15,765 nt of DNA, taken from the NCBI GenBank assembly GCA_020343715.1, contig CP070808.1:2237837-2253601 (forward strand), written 5' to 3'. The translations under genes and the position numbers were made by a program. The notes below the pieces were generated by a model. It was not told the origin of the DNA, did no database searches, and worked only from the letters and a program-made list of their open reading frames with translations. This document shows, piece after piece, positions 1 to 8,072 of the stretch (positions are counted from its first letter, which is position 1; the number at the start of each line of letters is the position of its first letter). Origin of the DNA: Thermoplasmata archaeon (GTDB lineage Archaea; Thermoplasmatota; DTKX01; GCA-020343715).

Positions 1-2
1 CG

Positions 3-3000
3 GAGAGGGAGCTGGGTATTGCGCTGCATCTCTACGACGACGGTAGTGTGCTGGTCCTCGGGTCTACCAATTCGTCCGACCTCTACTCGACCCCGGGGGC
101 GTTCTGCGAGACCTACGTCCGCACCTTCCCGATGGACAACCCCTACATCGATGCCCTCTTCCTGGCGAAGGTCAATCCCTCGCTTGACAGCCTCGCCTTC
201 CTCTCGTACGTCAACGGATTCTCCACCTCCAGCATCGAGTCGGGGCTGGCTAGCATCGCCGTCGACAGGAGCGGGTTCATTTATCTGGCCATGACCACCG
301 ATTGGCCCGACCTCCCAATGAAGGCAGGGGGGTTCAGCACCACCTTCAATGGGGAGACGGACTGTGCCGTACTGAAGTTCAATCCCTCCTGCTCGAACCT
401 CATCCACTCGACGTTCCTTGGGGGGGCCCAGGTCGACGGCCCATCGGACATGGTCGTGGATTCCCGTGGTCGTCCTTGGATCGTGGGCGCCACCCATTCG
501 AACGACTTCCCCACCACCCCTGACCCCTACCAGTCACGTCCCAGCTTCACCGGGAACGGCTTCCTCACCGCACTGGAGCGGGATTTTTCTGCCCTGAACT
601 ACAGCACGTACTTCGGCGCTTCCCATTACACAGCCTTCGACGGGATACGCTTGGACGAGTCGGCCGAGAAGTGTTTCATCCTTGGTGGAACCTCAGCCGT
701 CGACCTGCCGGTCACCGACGGTTGCTTCAACCCCATCTACCCGGGAGGAGGGGATCCCTTCGCCGTGGTCTTCAACTTGACCGTTCAAGACCTGGAGTAC
801 TGCTCATACCTGGGGGGCTCCGACGGTGAGGGGGTCCATCCCAAGTCGATGACCCTCGACGGTAATGGACGGATGGTCATCGTCGGCTGGACCCACTCGT
901 ACGATTTCCCCCTGTCCCCAGGTGCGAACTCCACAACGAGGGCTGGGCAACAGGATGGCTTCGCGATGGTCCTGGACCCCACACCGCTGGACGTGCCCAG
1001 CCCCCCATCCGAAGTGCGTCTGGAGGTCAATGACACCCTCGTCAACGTGTCATGGGAGCCCCCTGGCATCACCGAGGGCAGGATAGTGGGCCACCGCGTG
1101 TATCGAGGACGGACCGTGGGGGGAATGATGCCCATCAAGGACGTCGGGACAGACAAGTACTTCTTCAAGGACCGGACGGTGGTCAACGGCATCGAGTACC
1201 ACTACAGCGTCAGCGCCATCAACAGCGCGGGCGAGGGGGCGGCCAGCGAGCCTCTGTCGGCGATGCCGTTCGGCCTTCCCTCCGAGCCCCTCGACCTCAA
1301 TGGCACAACCGGTGATGGGACGGTCGTCCTCAACTGGTCCGCGCCCCTTGACCCGGGCGGTCTGGAGATCCTGGGATACCACATTCACCGAGGTGAGGGG
1401 ACCGATGACCCTGCCCATTACAGGAAGTTGGGGAACGTGACCACGTTCATCGACGATGCGGTCATGAGGGGCACCTCGTACGTCTACTCTGTCGCCGCTT
1501 TCACCAACGCGGGCAACTCCAGCCTGACGCCCCCGTTGAACATCACAGCAGAGGGGACGCCGGACCCTACGTACCTGTTTCCCCTCGAGCCTTCGGACCA
1601 GAGGGTCGTGCTGCGCTGGAACGCCCCCGTCAACGACGGGGGCCGTGAGCTGGAGGGCTACCATGTGTACCGGGGGAGGGATCCCCGGGACCTGTCCTTG
1701 CTCACGACGTTGGGGCCCGGTGAGACCGAGCACATCGATGGGGGCCTGGAGAACGGGGTCGAGTACTACTACCGGATGGTGGCCTTCAACGCCCACGGGC
1801 CAGGTATGGCCACGTCGATACAACCGGTGACGCCCATCGGCCTCCCCGGAGCCCCCGGGGACCTGAGGTCGATACCCTCCAACGGGTCGGTGACCCTCAC
1901 ATGGTCACCTCCGGATCTGGACGGGGGCTCTCCCATCGTCTCGTACATGGTGTACGTGGGGGGGTCCAGAGGCTCGATATCGCTCTTCACCGAACTGGGC
2001 CCCGTCGTCTCCTACCAGGACACGGACCTTACCAACGGAGTCACGCTCTTCTACGCTATTTCGGCCGTCAACGAGCTGGGGGAGGGGTCCCTGTCCGTCA
2101 TCGTCGAGACCACCCCGTACGGACGTCCCGGGACCCCCACTGGCCTCTCGGCCGAGAACGATGTGTCCGGGATCCTCCTCGAGTGGGGCAGGCCCGTGGT
2201 GACCGGAGGCGCCACCAGCCTGACCTACCGCATCCTGCGGGGCTCTTCCCCGTCCAACCTGGAGCCGTTGACGGACGTGGTTGGCGACACCACCTACTTG
2301 GACACCCTCGTCTCGGGTCGCGAGGAGTACCACTACGCGGTCCGAGCGGTCAACCCCATCGGCGACGCCAGCGACCGGACGCCCGTCATCAGCATCATGG
2401 CGGTCCTGGGACCCGGTCCGGTGCCCGGGGCCATCGCCGAGAGGGGGGACGGCCAGGTGACCCTCAGCTGGGCAACTCCCTTAGATGAAGGAGGGTCCCC
2501 CATCAACGGTTACATCATCTTCCGGGGCCCTACAGAGGCGGACCTGACCGAGGTCGTCCGTCCCGGCAACGTCCTCAGTCACACAGACAGGACCCTGGTG
2601 AACGGCCGGACCTACTTCTACGCCATCGCTGCCTTCAACGACGTCGGGCCTGGAGAGCTCTCCATGGTCGTGAACGCCACCCCTGTCCCCGTGCCGGGGA
2701 TGCCGAGGGAGCTCGAGGCCACCTACTCGGGCGACGGCGTGGTCCTAGAGTGGCTCTCGCCCGAGGCGGGCGATACCGCACCCGTTACGGGCTACCGGGT
2801 GTACAGGAGGGCCGAGGGGGGGTCCATGGAGCTCCTGGTGGAGCTGGGGCCCGTGCTCAGCTACACCGACGGTACCGTCCAAACGGGAAACGTCTACTAC
2901 TACAGCGTGGCCGCAGTCAACGATGTGGGGGAGGGGCCTTGGAGGACCTCGCCCCAGGTTTCAACAGGCGCCTCCACATGGTGGGTCTCGTTGCTCATCG

Positions 3001-4358
3001 CGATGGCGCTCCTGGTCGTGGTGGCCCTTGGCCTGGTCCTGTCGAGGCGACGCTCGGCCGAGGGCCGGGAAGGCCAGGTCGACCTAGGTGAGGAAGGTAG
3101 CTCACCGGCTGAGGCGTTGAACATCATCGAGGAGGTCTACCTGGTGTACGGTGACGGACGGTTGATCGCCACCTGCTCTCGGGAGGAGTGCAAGACCCAG
3201 GATGCGGACCTGACCTCTAGCATGCTCATCGCCATCCAGGGTATGGTCCAAGAGGGCCTCGAGAAGGGTGGGGAGCTGGAGAGCATCAAGTCGGGCGAGA
3301 ACATCGTGATGATCGAGAAGGGGGTCCACCTGAACCTGGCCGTGGTGATCTACGGTCGCCCGGACGATGAGCTCAAGGAGGAGCTGGAGAACACCGTGGT
3401 CCAGATCGAGGGCACGTACGCCGGCGTGGTGGAGGACTGGTCGGGCGACCGGGACGTGTTCGACGGCGTGGAGGAAATCCTCGAACGCCTGCTGGCCAGC
3501 ACCGCATACCTGACCAGGGAGGACCTGGACGCGGCCATGGCCCGGTACCAGGTGGGACTGCTATCGGCCCTCGACCTCTACCGGGGTTACGTCCGTCTCA
3601 AGGTCGCCGCCATGAACGCCACCAAGGACTCCGTGTCCGACGCCACCATCGAGGTCCATTACGACCCGACCATGCTGAGGCTGGAGAGGGTGGAGCCCGA
3701 CACCCTCGAGCTCCATGGTGATTCCGTCGACCTGGGCAACGTGAAGGCCGGGGAGAAACGCACCGTGTCCTTCCTGTTCGACCCCCTCATCTGTCAAGAG
3801 ACGCACATAGACGGCACCATCGCCTATCGCGACACCGGTGGAGAGCTGTTGAGGACCAGCATGAAGCGTCGCCACGCCAAGGTGGTATGCCCGATATTCT
3901 TCACCAAGGAGCACGCCAGCACGGCGACACTGCTCCGACTCGTCCATGACGAGCTTGAGATGCTCGACTCGCGGGTGTTCCGGTACCCTGCCACCCTAAG
4001 CCCACGCCAGGCCCACCAGGTGGGCAAGATGGCCCTGTCTGGGGGTAAGATGCAGCTCGTCAGGGAGTACGCTGAGTCCGGCCCCCCCTTCGAGGTGGAG
4101 ACCTGGTACTACGGCGAGACCCAGGTCAAGGGGTACAAGATCGTGATGCGGCTCAGGGTCCTGGAGGAGGACCGGCTCCTGGAGTTCTTCGCCGCCTCTT
4201 CTGCGATGGAGCCGGTGACCGGCCTCCTGGCCGAGTTCCGCAGGGACCTTCTCGACATCATGAGGGAGAAGTACCGGGTCGAGGAGGTGGAGGAGGTCGC
4301 GAGGGACGGGTCCCTCCGGAGGACCCTCGAGGAACGGGAGCTCCTCATCCATCAGTGA
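3..4358 (+). CDS. Giant receptor-like surface protein: SBBP-type propeller, seven FnIII domains, one TM, cytoplasmic longin-like and beta-sandwich domains (5' partial)
   Basis: The reading frame is open at the left edge, so the N-terminus and signal peptide lie outside; 1451 residues are visible. Residues 1 to about 330 carry repeats of the type LGG..-D-G-(20)-VVGxTHSxDFP (THSNDFP, THSYDFP), typical of SBBP beta-propeller repeats. Seven fibronectin-III-like modules follow (roughly nt 996-1272, 1273-1563, 1564-1842, 1843-2124, 2125-2409, 2410-2691, 2692-2970), each with a W-x-x-P strand, a GY.VYRG strand and a Y-x-Y-x-V-x-A-x-N motif. A single membrane span is at residues 993-1015, followed by Arg-Arg-Arg, giving an outside-N, inside-C topology. 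The inside part has a longin/Roadblock-like alpha/beta domain (about 1040-1155), a helical linker, an Ig-like beta-sandwich (about 1194-1295) and a final alpha/beta domain (about 1298-1430). It probably senses or binds something at the cell surface and couples it to the cytoplasm. The extracellular assignments are firm; the cytoplasmic fold names are inference. Confidence 0.85.
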   Translation, partial: ERELGIALHLYDDGSVLVLGSTNSSDLYSTPGAFCETYVRTFPMDNPYIDALFLAKVNPSLDSLAFLSYVNGFSTSSIESGLASIAVDRSGFIYLAMTTDWPDLPMKAGGFSTTFNGETDCAVLKFNPSCSNLIHSTFLGGAQVDGPSDMVVDSRGRPWIVGATHSNDFPTTPDPYQSRPSFTGNGFLTALERDFSALNYSTYFGASHYTAFDGIRLDESAEKCFILGGTSAVDLPVTDGCFNPIYPGGGDPFAVVFNLTVQDLEYCSYLGGSDGEGVHPKSMTLDGNGRMVIVGWTHSYDFPLSPGANSTTRAGQQDGFAMVLDPTPLDVPSPPSEVRLEVNDTLVNVSWEPPGITEGRIVGHRVYRGRTVGGMMPIKDVGTDKYFFKDRTVVNGIEYHYSVSAINSAGEGAASEPLSAMPFGLPSEPLDLNGTTGDGTVVLNWSAPLDPGGLEILGYHIHRGEGTDDPAHYRKLGNVTTFIDDAVMRGTSYVYSVAAFTNAGNSSLTPPLNITAEGTPDPTYLFPLEPSDQRVVLRWNAPVNDGGRELEGYHVYRGRDPRDLSLLTTLGPGETEHIDGGLENGVEYYYRMVAFNAHGPGMATSIQPVTPIGLPGAPGDLRSIPSNGSVTLTWSPPDLDGGSPIVSYMVYVGGSRGSISLFTELGPVVSYQDTDLTNGVTLFYAISAVNELGEGSLSVIVETTPYGRPGTPTGLSAENDVSGILLEWGRPVVTGGATSLTYRILRGSSPSNLEPLTDVVGDTTYLDTLVSGREEYHYAVRAVNPIGDASDRTPVISIMAVLGPGPVPGAIAERGDGQVTLSWATPLDEGGSPINGYIIFRGPTEADLTEVVRPGNVLSHTDRTLVNGRTYFYAIAAFNDVGPGELSMVVNATPVPVPGMPRELEATYSGDGVVLEWLSPEAGDTAPVTGYRVYRRAEGGSMELLVELGPVLSYTDGTVQTGNVYYYSVAAVNDVGEGPWRTSPQVSTGASTWWVSLLIAMALLVVVALGLVLSRRRSAEGREGQVDLGEEGSSPAEALNIIEEVYLVYGDGRLIATCSREECKTQDADLTSSMLIAIQGMVQEGLEKGGELESIKSGENIVMIEKGVHLNLAVVIYGRPDDELKEELENTVVQIEGTYAGVVEDWSGDRDVFDGVEEILERLLASTAYLTREDLDAAMARYQVGLLSALDLYRGYVRLKVAAMNATKDSVSDATIEVHYDPTMLRLERVEPDTLELHGDSVDLGNVKAGEKRTVSFLFDPLICQETHIDGTIAYRDTGGELLRTSMKRRHAKVVCPIFFTKEHASTATLLRLVHDELEMLDSRVFRYPATLSPRQAHQVGKMALSGGKMQLVREYAESGPPFEVETWYYGETQVKGYKIVMRLRVLEEDRLLEFFAASSAMEPVTGLLAEFRRDLLDIMREKYRVEEVEEVARDGSLRRTLEERELLIHQ

Positions 4359-5376
4359 GGTCAGGACCATCGGTGCCCATGAACATTTTCAGCACCATGG
4401 GAAGGAGGAACGTCAGCACCACGAGGAGCATGGAATAGGTGAGCATGCCCTCCAAGTGACCGGGCAGCAGGGCCTCGCTGATCGATGACATCCCGACGTA
4501 GACCACGACGGTGACCGGGAGCCCTATGACACCGGCCATCACCCTCCCGACCCTGGTCATCAGCTCGGGCCGATAGCCGACCAGGGCCTCCTCAAGGGGG
4601 AAGGCGATGGCGCATCCCAGGAGCAGGCCGGCTCCCATCGAGGTCTCCTCCAGGGCGATCAGAACGTCACCGGGATGACGTAGCCCTATCAACATACCGC
4701 CCACGAGCCATATCAGGAGGGCGACGGGGACCCCGATGCCCAGCTGGGTCCCTAGGGACCATGACTTGACGGTCGGCGACACCCGGGGCAACAGCACCAT
4801 GTAGGCAACGAGGATGGTGAGTGCTATCACAGCACCCCCCACCACGTCCTGGACATCGTGGACCCCTATGATCAGCCTCGATATGGGCACCAGTACGACG
4901 ATCAGGCCACAGACGATGATCATCGGGATGCGTGCCCGAGCCTCCCCTAAGTGGCTCAGCATGATGTAGCCGTAGAAGGTTATGGAGGTGGTCGTATGGC
5001 CGCTGGGGAACCCGTAGCTGGTGTAGGGGTCCTCCCTCTCCAGGTTCGAAGGTGGCCTGGGGTCGCGAAAGAACTCCTTCAGGAAGTCCGTGAGGTACAC
5101 CATGAAGAAGAACAGCAGGCAGAGCCTCCGGCCGAAGCGCTTGTCGTACGAAAGGTAGATGAGGCTCAGTACCACCAAGTATAGGACCTCGTTCCCCAGC
5201 TGGGTGATGGCCTCGAACACACCCCGGACGGCCTCGCTGCCCGAATAGAAGCTCTCGTTGTGGCCAGCAGCGTACAGTGCGGCGCCCGTCGCGGTTACGG
5301 CGACCGTCACCGCCAAGAGGATGGTGACGTCCTTCCTGGTGAGCTGATAATCGTTGTTCAGAACTACCTCCACCAC
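4345..5376 (-). CDS. PAP2-family membrane phosphatase (lipid phosphatase-like)
   Basis: The protein is very hydrophobic, with about ten predicted membrane spans, and carries all three PAP2 phosphatase motifs: K-x6-RP (KEFFRDPRP), PSGH (FPSGHTTTS) and SR-x5-H-x3-D (SRLIIGVHDVQD). The family removes phosphate from lipids such as phosphatidate or undecaprenyl/isoprenoid diphosphates, with the conserved histidines acting at the membrane surface; the substrate here cannot be told from sequence. The catalytic core fills the N-terminal half, and an additional block of about four spans follows it. The frame is open up to an ATG at 5478, but a strong TATA box at 5407-5417 lies inside that extension. 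I therefore place the start at the GTG of 5376, with GTG 5373 as an alternative, giving 343 residues. Its 3' end overlaps the convergent receptor gene by 14 bases. Confidence 0.85.
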   Translation of the reverse strand: MVEVVLNNDYQLTRKDVTILLAVTVAVTATGAALYAAGHNESFYSGSEAVRGVFEAITQLGNEVLYLVVLSLIYLSYDKRFGRRLCLLFFFMVYLTDFLKEFFRDPRPPSNLEREDPYTSYGFPSGHTTTSITFYGYIMLSHLGEARARIPMIIVCGLIVVLVPISRLIIGVHDVQDVVGGAVIALTILVAYMVLLPRVSPTVKSWSLGTQLGIGVPVALLIWLVGGMLIGLRHPGDVLIALEETSMGAGLLLGCAIAFPLEEALVGYRPELMTRVGRVMAGVIGLPVTVVVYVGMSSISEALLPGHLEGMLTYSMLLVVLTFLLPMVLKMFMGTDGPDLTDG

Positions 5377-5406
5377 CTGTCCCTGGACTGCGATGGGGCT
5401 GGAGAC

Positions 5407-5417
5407 ATTTATATTTT
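5407..5417. promoter_or_regulatory. TATA box, probably shared by divergent genes
   Basis: An 11-base A/T-only run (ATTTATATTTT on +, AAAATATAAAT on -) sits in otherwise GC-rich DNA. On the minus strand it would start transcription near 5386, ten bases before the chosen PAP2 start. On the plus strand it would start near 5438, giving a leader of about 90 bases that includes the hairpin at 5456-5517. The use on the plus strand is inference. Confidence 0.6.
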
Positions 5418-5455
5418 CGATGTGATAATGCACCCGAAAGGTTGAAATGAGACAT

Positions 5456-5517
5456 CCCCGTTTCCTACCATGCGGCAATGTTTTCCCGTATCCAGCCGTA
5501 CAATCCAGGAAACGGGG
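5456..5517 (+). promoter_or_regulatory. Two-tier hairpin in the leader of the flavoprotein operon, pairing with the Shine-Dalgarno region
   Basis: The bases CCCCGTTTCCT (5456-5466) and AGGAAACGGGG (5507-5517) form an 11-base-pair perfect inverted repeat. Inside it, TGCGGC (5471-5476) can pair with GCCGTA (5495-5500), six pairs including one G-U, leaving an 18-base apical loop. The 3' arm contains the G-run (5514-5519) that best serves as ribosome-binding site for the ATG at 5528, so the closed form would hide it. This could be a cis-acting RNA switch or, read as DNA, an operator. I do not recognise a known riboswitch class. Confidence 0.6.
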
Positions 5518-5527
5518 GGTGTTAACG

Positions 5528-6460
5528 ATGCCTCCTCACGCACCAGGATTGGATGACCCCGTCGAACCCCCGCCGGAGGACGAGACCTACGACGTTGGGG
5601 TGATCGGCCTGGGTCCTGCAGGTGTCACTGCAGCATGCGAGCTCGTCCGCCTGGGCTACTCCGTCGTCGCCATCGAGAAGGACCGCGTCGGCGGCCTCAT
5701 CCACTACGCCCGCGCGGTGGACAACTTCCCGGGTATCCCGCCCAGCAGCCCCGGCCAGGTGGTCGTGGACATGCTATGGCAGCACCTGGGCGGCTTCCCG
5801 CCTAAGGTGATAGACGAAGAGGTGACGGGCATCTACCACACGGGAGTGGGATACGGCATCTCCCTGGGGGAGAGGTCCATCCTGGTCAAGTCCATCATCC
5901 TGGCGACCGGGACCGTACCGGACCGGCTAGATGTGCCTGGCGAGGACCTTCCCTGGGTCCACCACATGTGGACCGACGTGGACGTGGGCGAGGACGCCTT
6001 GGTGGCGGTCATCGGGGGCGGGGACGTCGCGGCCGACCAGGCCCTCTCCCTCAACGAGAACGGCAAGCAGATCCTCCTGATGCTCCGGTCCGGCGAGCCC
6101 AGGTGCAACATGGTGCTCAAGTCGGAGATGGAGATGATGGAGGACTTCGTCATCGCCTCGGGCCTCAGCGTCCGCAAGTTCGAGGACAAGGAGGGCCACC
6201 AGGTGGTCTACACCGACGGGGAGAACGAGCTCCGCATGGTTGTGGACGCCGTCCTGGTCGCCATCGGCAGGAGCCCGTTGTTGCCGACCTTGAACGATGC
6301 GCCCCTCTCCCTCAACAAGGCCATCTACCTGGCGTCCGAGGGCCTCTTCGTGGCGGGCGACATCGTCGCCGAGCGGCGACGCCAGGTCGCCATCGCCATG
6401 GGCAGCGGCCTCAGTGCCGCCATGCGGTGCGACGAGTACTTCCGGAGGCTCAAGGAATGA
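5528..6460 (+). CDS. Thioredoxin-reductase-like FAD/NAD(P)-dependent oxidoreductase lacking the CxxC pair
   Basis: This 310-residue protein has the two-dinucleotide-domain layout of low-molecular-weight thioredoxin reductases. It has an FAD-binding GLGPAG at 27-32 with E50 ending the second strand, the ATG motif at 127-129, a second Rossmann motif GGGDVA at 163-168, and a C-terminal FVAGD motif at 274-278. The family's redox-active CxxC, expected between the ATG motif and the second Rossmann motif (about residues 143-150), is absent; that stretch reads PWVHHMWTD. It is therefore not a classical thioredoxin reductase and more likely passes NAD(P)H electrons to a separate acceptor, as ferredoxin/flavodoxin reductases of this fold do. 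The start at ATG 5528 is preceded by a G-rich Shine-Dalgarno run. The stop overlaps the next start (ATGA), indicating translational coupling to the radical SAM gene, for which it may be the reductant. That role is inference. Confidence 0.85.
   Translation: MPPHAPGLDDPVEPPPEDETYDVGVIGLGPAGVTAACELVRLGYSVVAIEKDRVGGLIHYARAVDNFPGIPPSSPGQVVVDMLWQHLGGFPPKVIDEEVTGIYHTGVGYGISLGERSILVKSIILATGTVPDRLDVPGEDLPWVHHMWTDVDVGEDALVAVIGGGDVAADQALSLNENGKQILLMLRSGEPRCNMVLKSEMEMMEDFVIASGLSVRKFEDKEGHQVVYTDGENELRMVVDAVLVAIGRSPLLPTLNDAPLSLNKAIYLASEGLFVAGDIVAERRRQVAIAMGSGLSAAMRCDEYFRRLKE
6444..6448 (+). promoter_or_regulatory. Shine-Dalgarno site fixing the radical SAM start
   Basis: A perfect GGAGG lies eight bases before the ATG at 6457, inside the end of the flavoprotein gene. 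It supports starting the radical SAM protein at the ATGA overlap rather than at any of the upstream in-frame codons. Confidence 0.6.
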
Positions 6461-7362
6461 GGCTCGTTGCTTCATCGGGCAACCCTGACCTAGCCACCGT
6501 GCACGTGGCCGAGGACGATGCCGGGAGGCGATTGGAGTTCGTCGACTCCATCCAGCCGCCCCGGTCAAGAGAGGAGAAGTGGGTCGTCATCGTATCGACG
6601 ATGTACGGCTGTCCCGTGGGATGCCAGATTTGCGACGCGGGCGGCGGCTACCAAGGCAAGGTGGATACAGAGGACATGCTCTGGCAGGTACGCAAGGCGG
6701 TCTCGGAGCGCTTCGGGGCCGGCAACCCCCCGAAAACGGATATGCTCAAGGTCCAGTTCGCCCGGATGGGCGACCCGGCCCTCAACGACCAGGTCCTGGA
6801 GGCCCTGGCCCGCCTGAGAGAGGAGTACCCTGACACCCGGGTGGTCGCCTCCGTCAGCACCGTGGGACCCACCGCGTCCCGGGCCTTCCTCGAACGCCTC
6901 CGCCGCGTGAAGGACGAGCACTACCCTGGCGGGGACTTCCAGCTCCAGTTCTCCATCCACTCGACCGACCTGGAGGTCAGGTCGCGTCTCTGCCCCATCA
7001 GGACCCTGTCCTTCGACGAGATGGCGGAGATCGGCAGGTCATTCCGCGACGAGGGCGACAAGCGGGTGACCCTCAACTTCTGCCTCATCGACGGCATACC
7101 CATCGACCCGTCCGTCGTGCGCCATCACTTCGACCCAGAGCACTTCCTCATCAAGCTGACGCCCCTCAACCCCACCACCAGGGCGGAGAGGGCGGGGCTT
7201 GTCTCCCTCATCGACAAGGGCAGGGAGGAGGCGGCCAAGGGGTTCATAGAGGCCTTCACGGCCCAGGGCTTCGACGTGCTTCTGAGCATCGGGGAGTACG
7301 AGGAGAACCAGATAGGCTCCAATTGTGGGCAGTACCTGGGCAGGCTTCAGGCCAGGTCCTGA
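6457..7362 (+). CDS. RlmN/Cfr-like radical SAM protein
   Basis: The 301-residue protein carries the RlmN/Cfr-type radical SAM cluster motif CxxxCxxC (C52, C56, C59 in YGCPVGCQIC). Further RlmN-like landmarks are a GDPALN block (105-110, compare GEPLLN), an STVGP segment, a SIHSTDLEVRSRLCPI block (compare SLHA...R..L.PI) and a C-terminal NCGQ with C290, matching the methyl-carrying Cys (C355 in E. coli RlmN). The second catalytic Cys of RlmN (C118), seven residues before the cluster, is Ile45 here. RlmN proteins methylate C2 of A2503 in 23S rRNA and A37 in some tRNAs. This one is shorter than bacterial RlmN (about 380) and lacks most of the N-terminal RNA-binding part, so it may modify a different substrate. 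It is coupled to the flavoprotein upstream and ends five bases from the convergent reductase gene. Confidence 0.8.
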   Translation: MRLVASSGNPDLATVHVAEDDAGRRLEFVDSIQPPRSREEKWVVIVSTMYGCPVGCQICDAGGGYQGKVDTEDMLWQVRKAVSERFGAGNPPKTDMLKVQFARMGDPALNDQVLEALARLREEYPDTRVVASVSTVGPTASRAFLERLRRVKDEHYPGGDFQLQFSIHSTDLEVRSRLCPIRTLSFDEMAEIGRSFRDEGDKRVTLNFCLIDGIPIDPSVVRHHFDPEHFLIKLTPLNPTTRAERAGLVSLIDKGREEAAKGFIEAFTAQGFDVLLSIGEYEENQIGSNCGQYLGRLQARS

Positions 7363-7367
7363 ACCGG

Positions 7368-8039
7368 CTATTTTACGACGTCGTAGCGGAGCCACACCGT
7401 CTCATCGTCCATCTCCTCGGAGTGGGTCAACCTCATGCTCACCAGGTCATCGGCCGACCAACCGGGAGGCGCCTTGAAGAACGACGTGGCGCCCTCCACC
7501 CCGACCAGCGACGCGTTGAGGAGGATGCTCACCTCGTCCACGAGGCCCTCATTGAGCAGGTGGCCGTTCAGCGTGCCACCGCTGTCCGTCCGCAAGACGC
7601 GGATGTCGTAGCGCTCCCTCAGGACCTCCAGGGCCCGGCGGAGATCCACGTGGTCCTCGCCCTCGCGGACGTAATCTATGTTCCTGTCCCCCAGGTACTC
7701 CAGGTACTCGACGGGGGTGGTCTTGGACACCAGGGCGATGAACTTGCCCCAGTAGGGCCATCGCCTCAGCATGTGCCAGATCCGGACCCGGCCGCGGCTG
7801 TCGGGGATGACCAGGTACGGCAGGGCGTCCTCATCGGGTTCCTTGGAGAAGGCCAACATGTCCTCCACCGTCTCCTCCTCCACCTCGTCGGGGGCCGCGA
7901 GGATGGTGTCGGCCCCCGCCAGCGTGGCGTCCTCCACGAACCGCTGGGCCAGCTCGTAATAGAGGCCCATGTGGACGTCGAACCCCGTTATCCGTCCGTC
8001 AACGGAGACCTCGTTGTGAAGCACGACCCAAGGCAGCAT
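7368..8039 (-). CDS. RibD C-terminal / dihydrofolate-reductase-fold reductase
   Basis: The 223-residue protein matches the RibD_C family: an N-terminal strand with SVDGRI (12-17, compare S-x-DGK-I), GADTIL (42-47), and the diagnostic DSGGTLNGHLLNEGLVDE block (152-169) that holds NADPH. Archaeal members reduce 2,5-diamino-6-ribosylamino-pyrimidinone phosphate in riboflavin synthesis, but the family also contains uncharacterised paralogues. The usual G-x-x-T after GAD is missing (it reads AAPDE), and there is an acidic insert at about 50-72, so I hold back from naming it the riboflavin enzyme. The ATG at 8039 follows a purine-rich GAGAGGGGGA. Only 33 bases separate it from the upstream tRNA-Pro, and no clear TATA box is seen there, so it may be read from the tRNA promoter. 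Confidence 0.75.
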   Translation of the reverse strand: MLPWVVLHNEVSVDGRITGFDVHMGLYYELAQRFVEDATLAGADTILAAPDEVEEETVEDMLAFSKEPDEDALPYLVIPDSRGRVRIWHMLRRWPYWGKFIALVSKTTPVEYLEYLGDRNIDYVREGEDHVDLRRALEVLRERYDIRVLRTDSGGTLNGHLLNEGLVDEVSILLNASLVGVEGATSFFKAPPGWSADDLVSMRLTHSEEMDDETVWLRYDVVK

Positions 8040-8072
8040 GTCCCCCTCTCCCCTGCTGGTGAATGGTAGTAA

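Noticed and set aside
996..2970. DNA-level tandem repeat array
   Set aside because: The seven FnIII modules are alike as protein but have diverged in base sequence, so this is old domain duplication and not a nucleotide repeat.
5377..5478. ATG 5478 as the PAP2 start
   Set aside because: The extension runs through the strong TATA box at 5407-5417 and adds a non-membrane, non-family segment.
5447..5527. Upstream ATG (5447) as the flavoprotein start
   Set aside because: It would translate through the hairpin and give an unlikely basic, Cys/Pro-containing leader; ATG 5528 has a G-rich ribosome-binding site at proper distance and family-like length.
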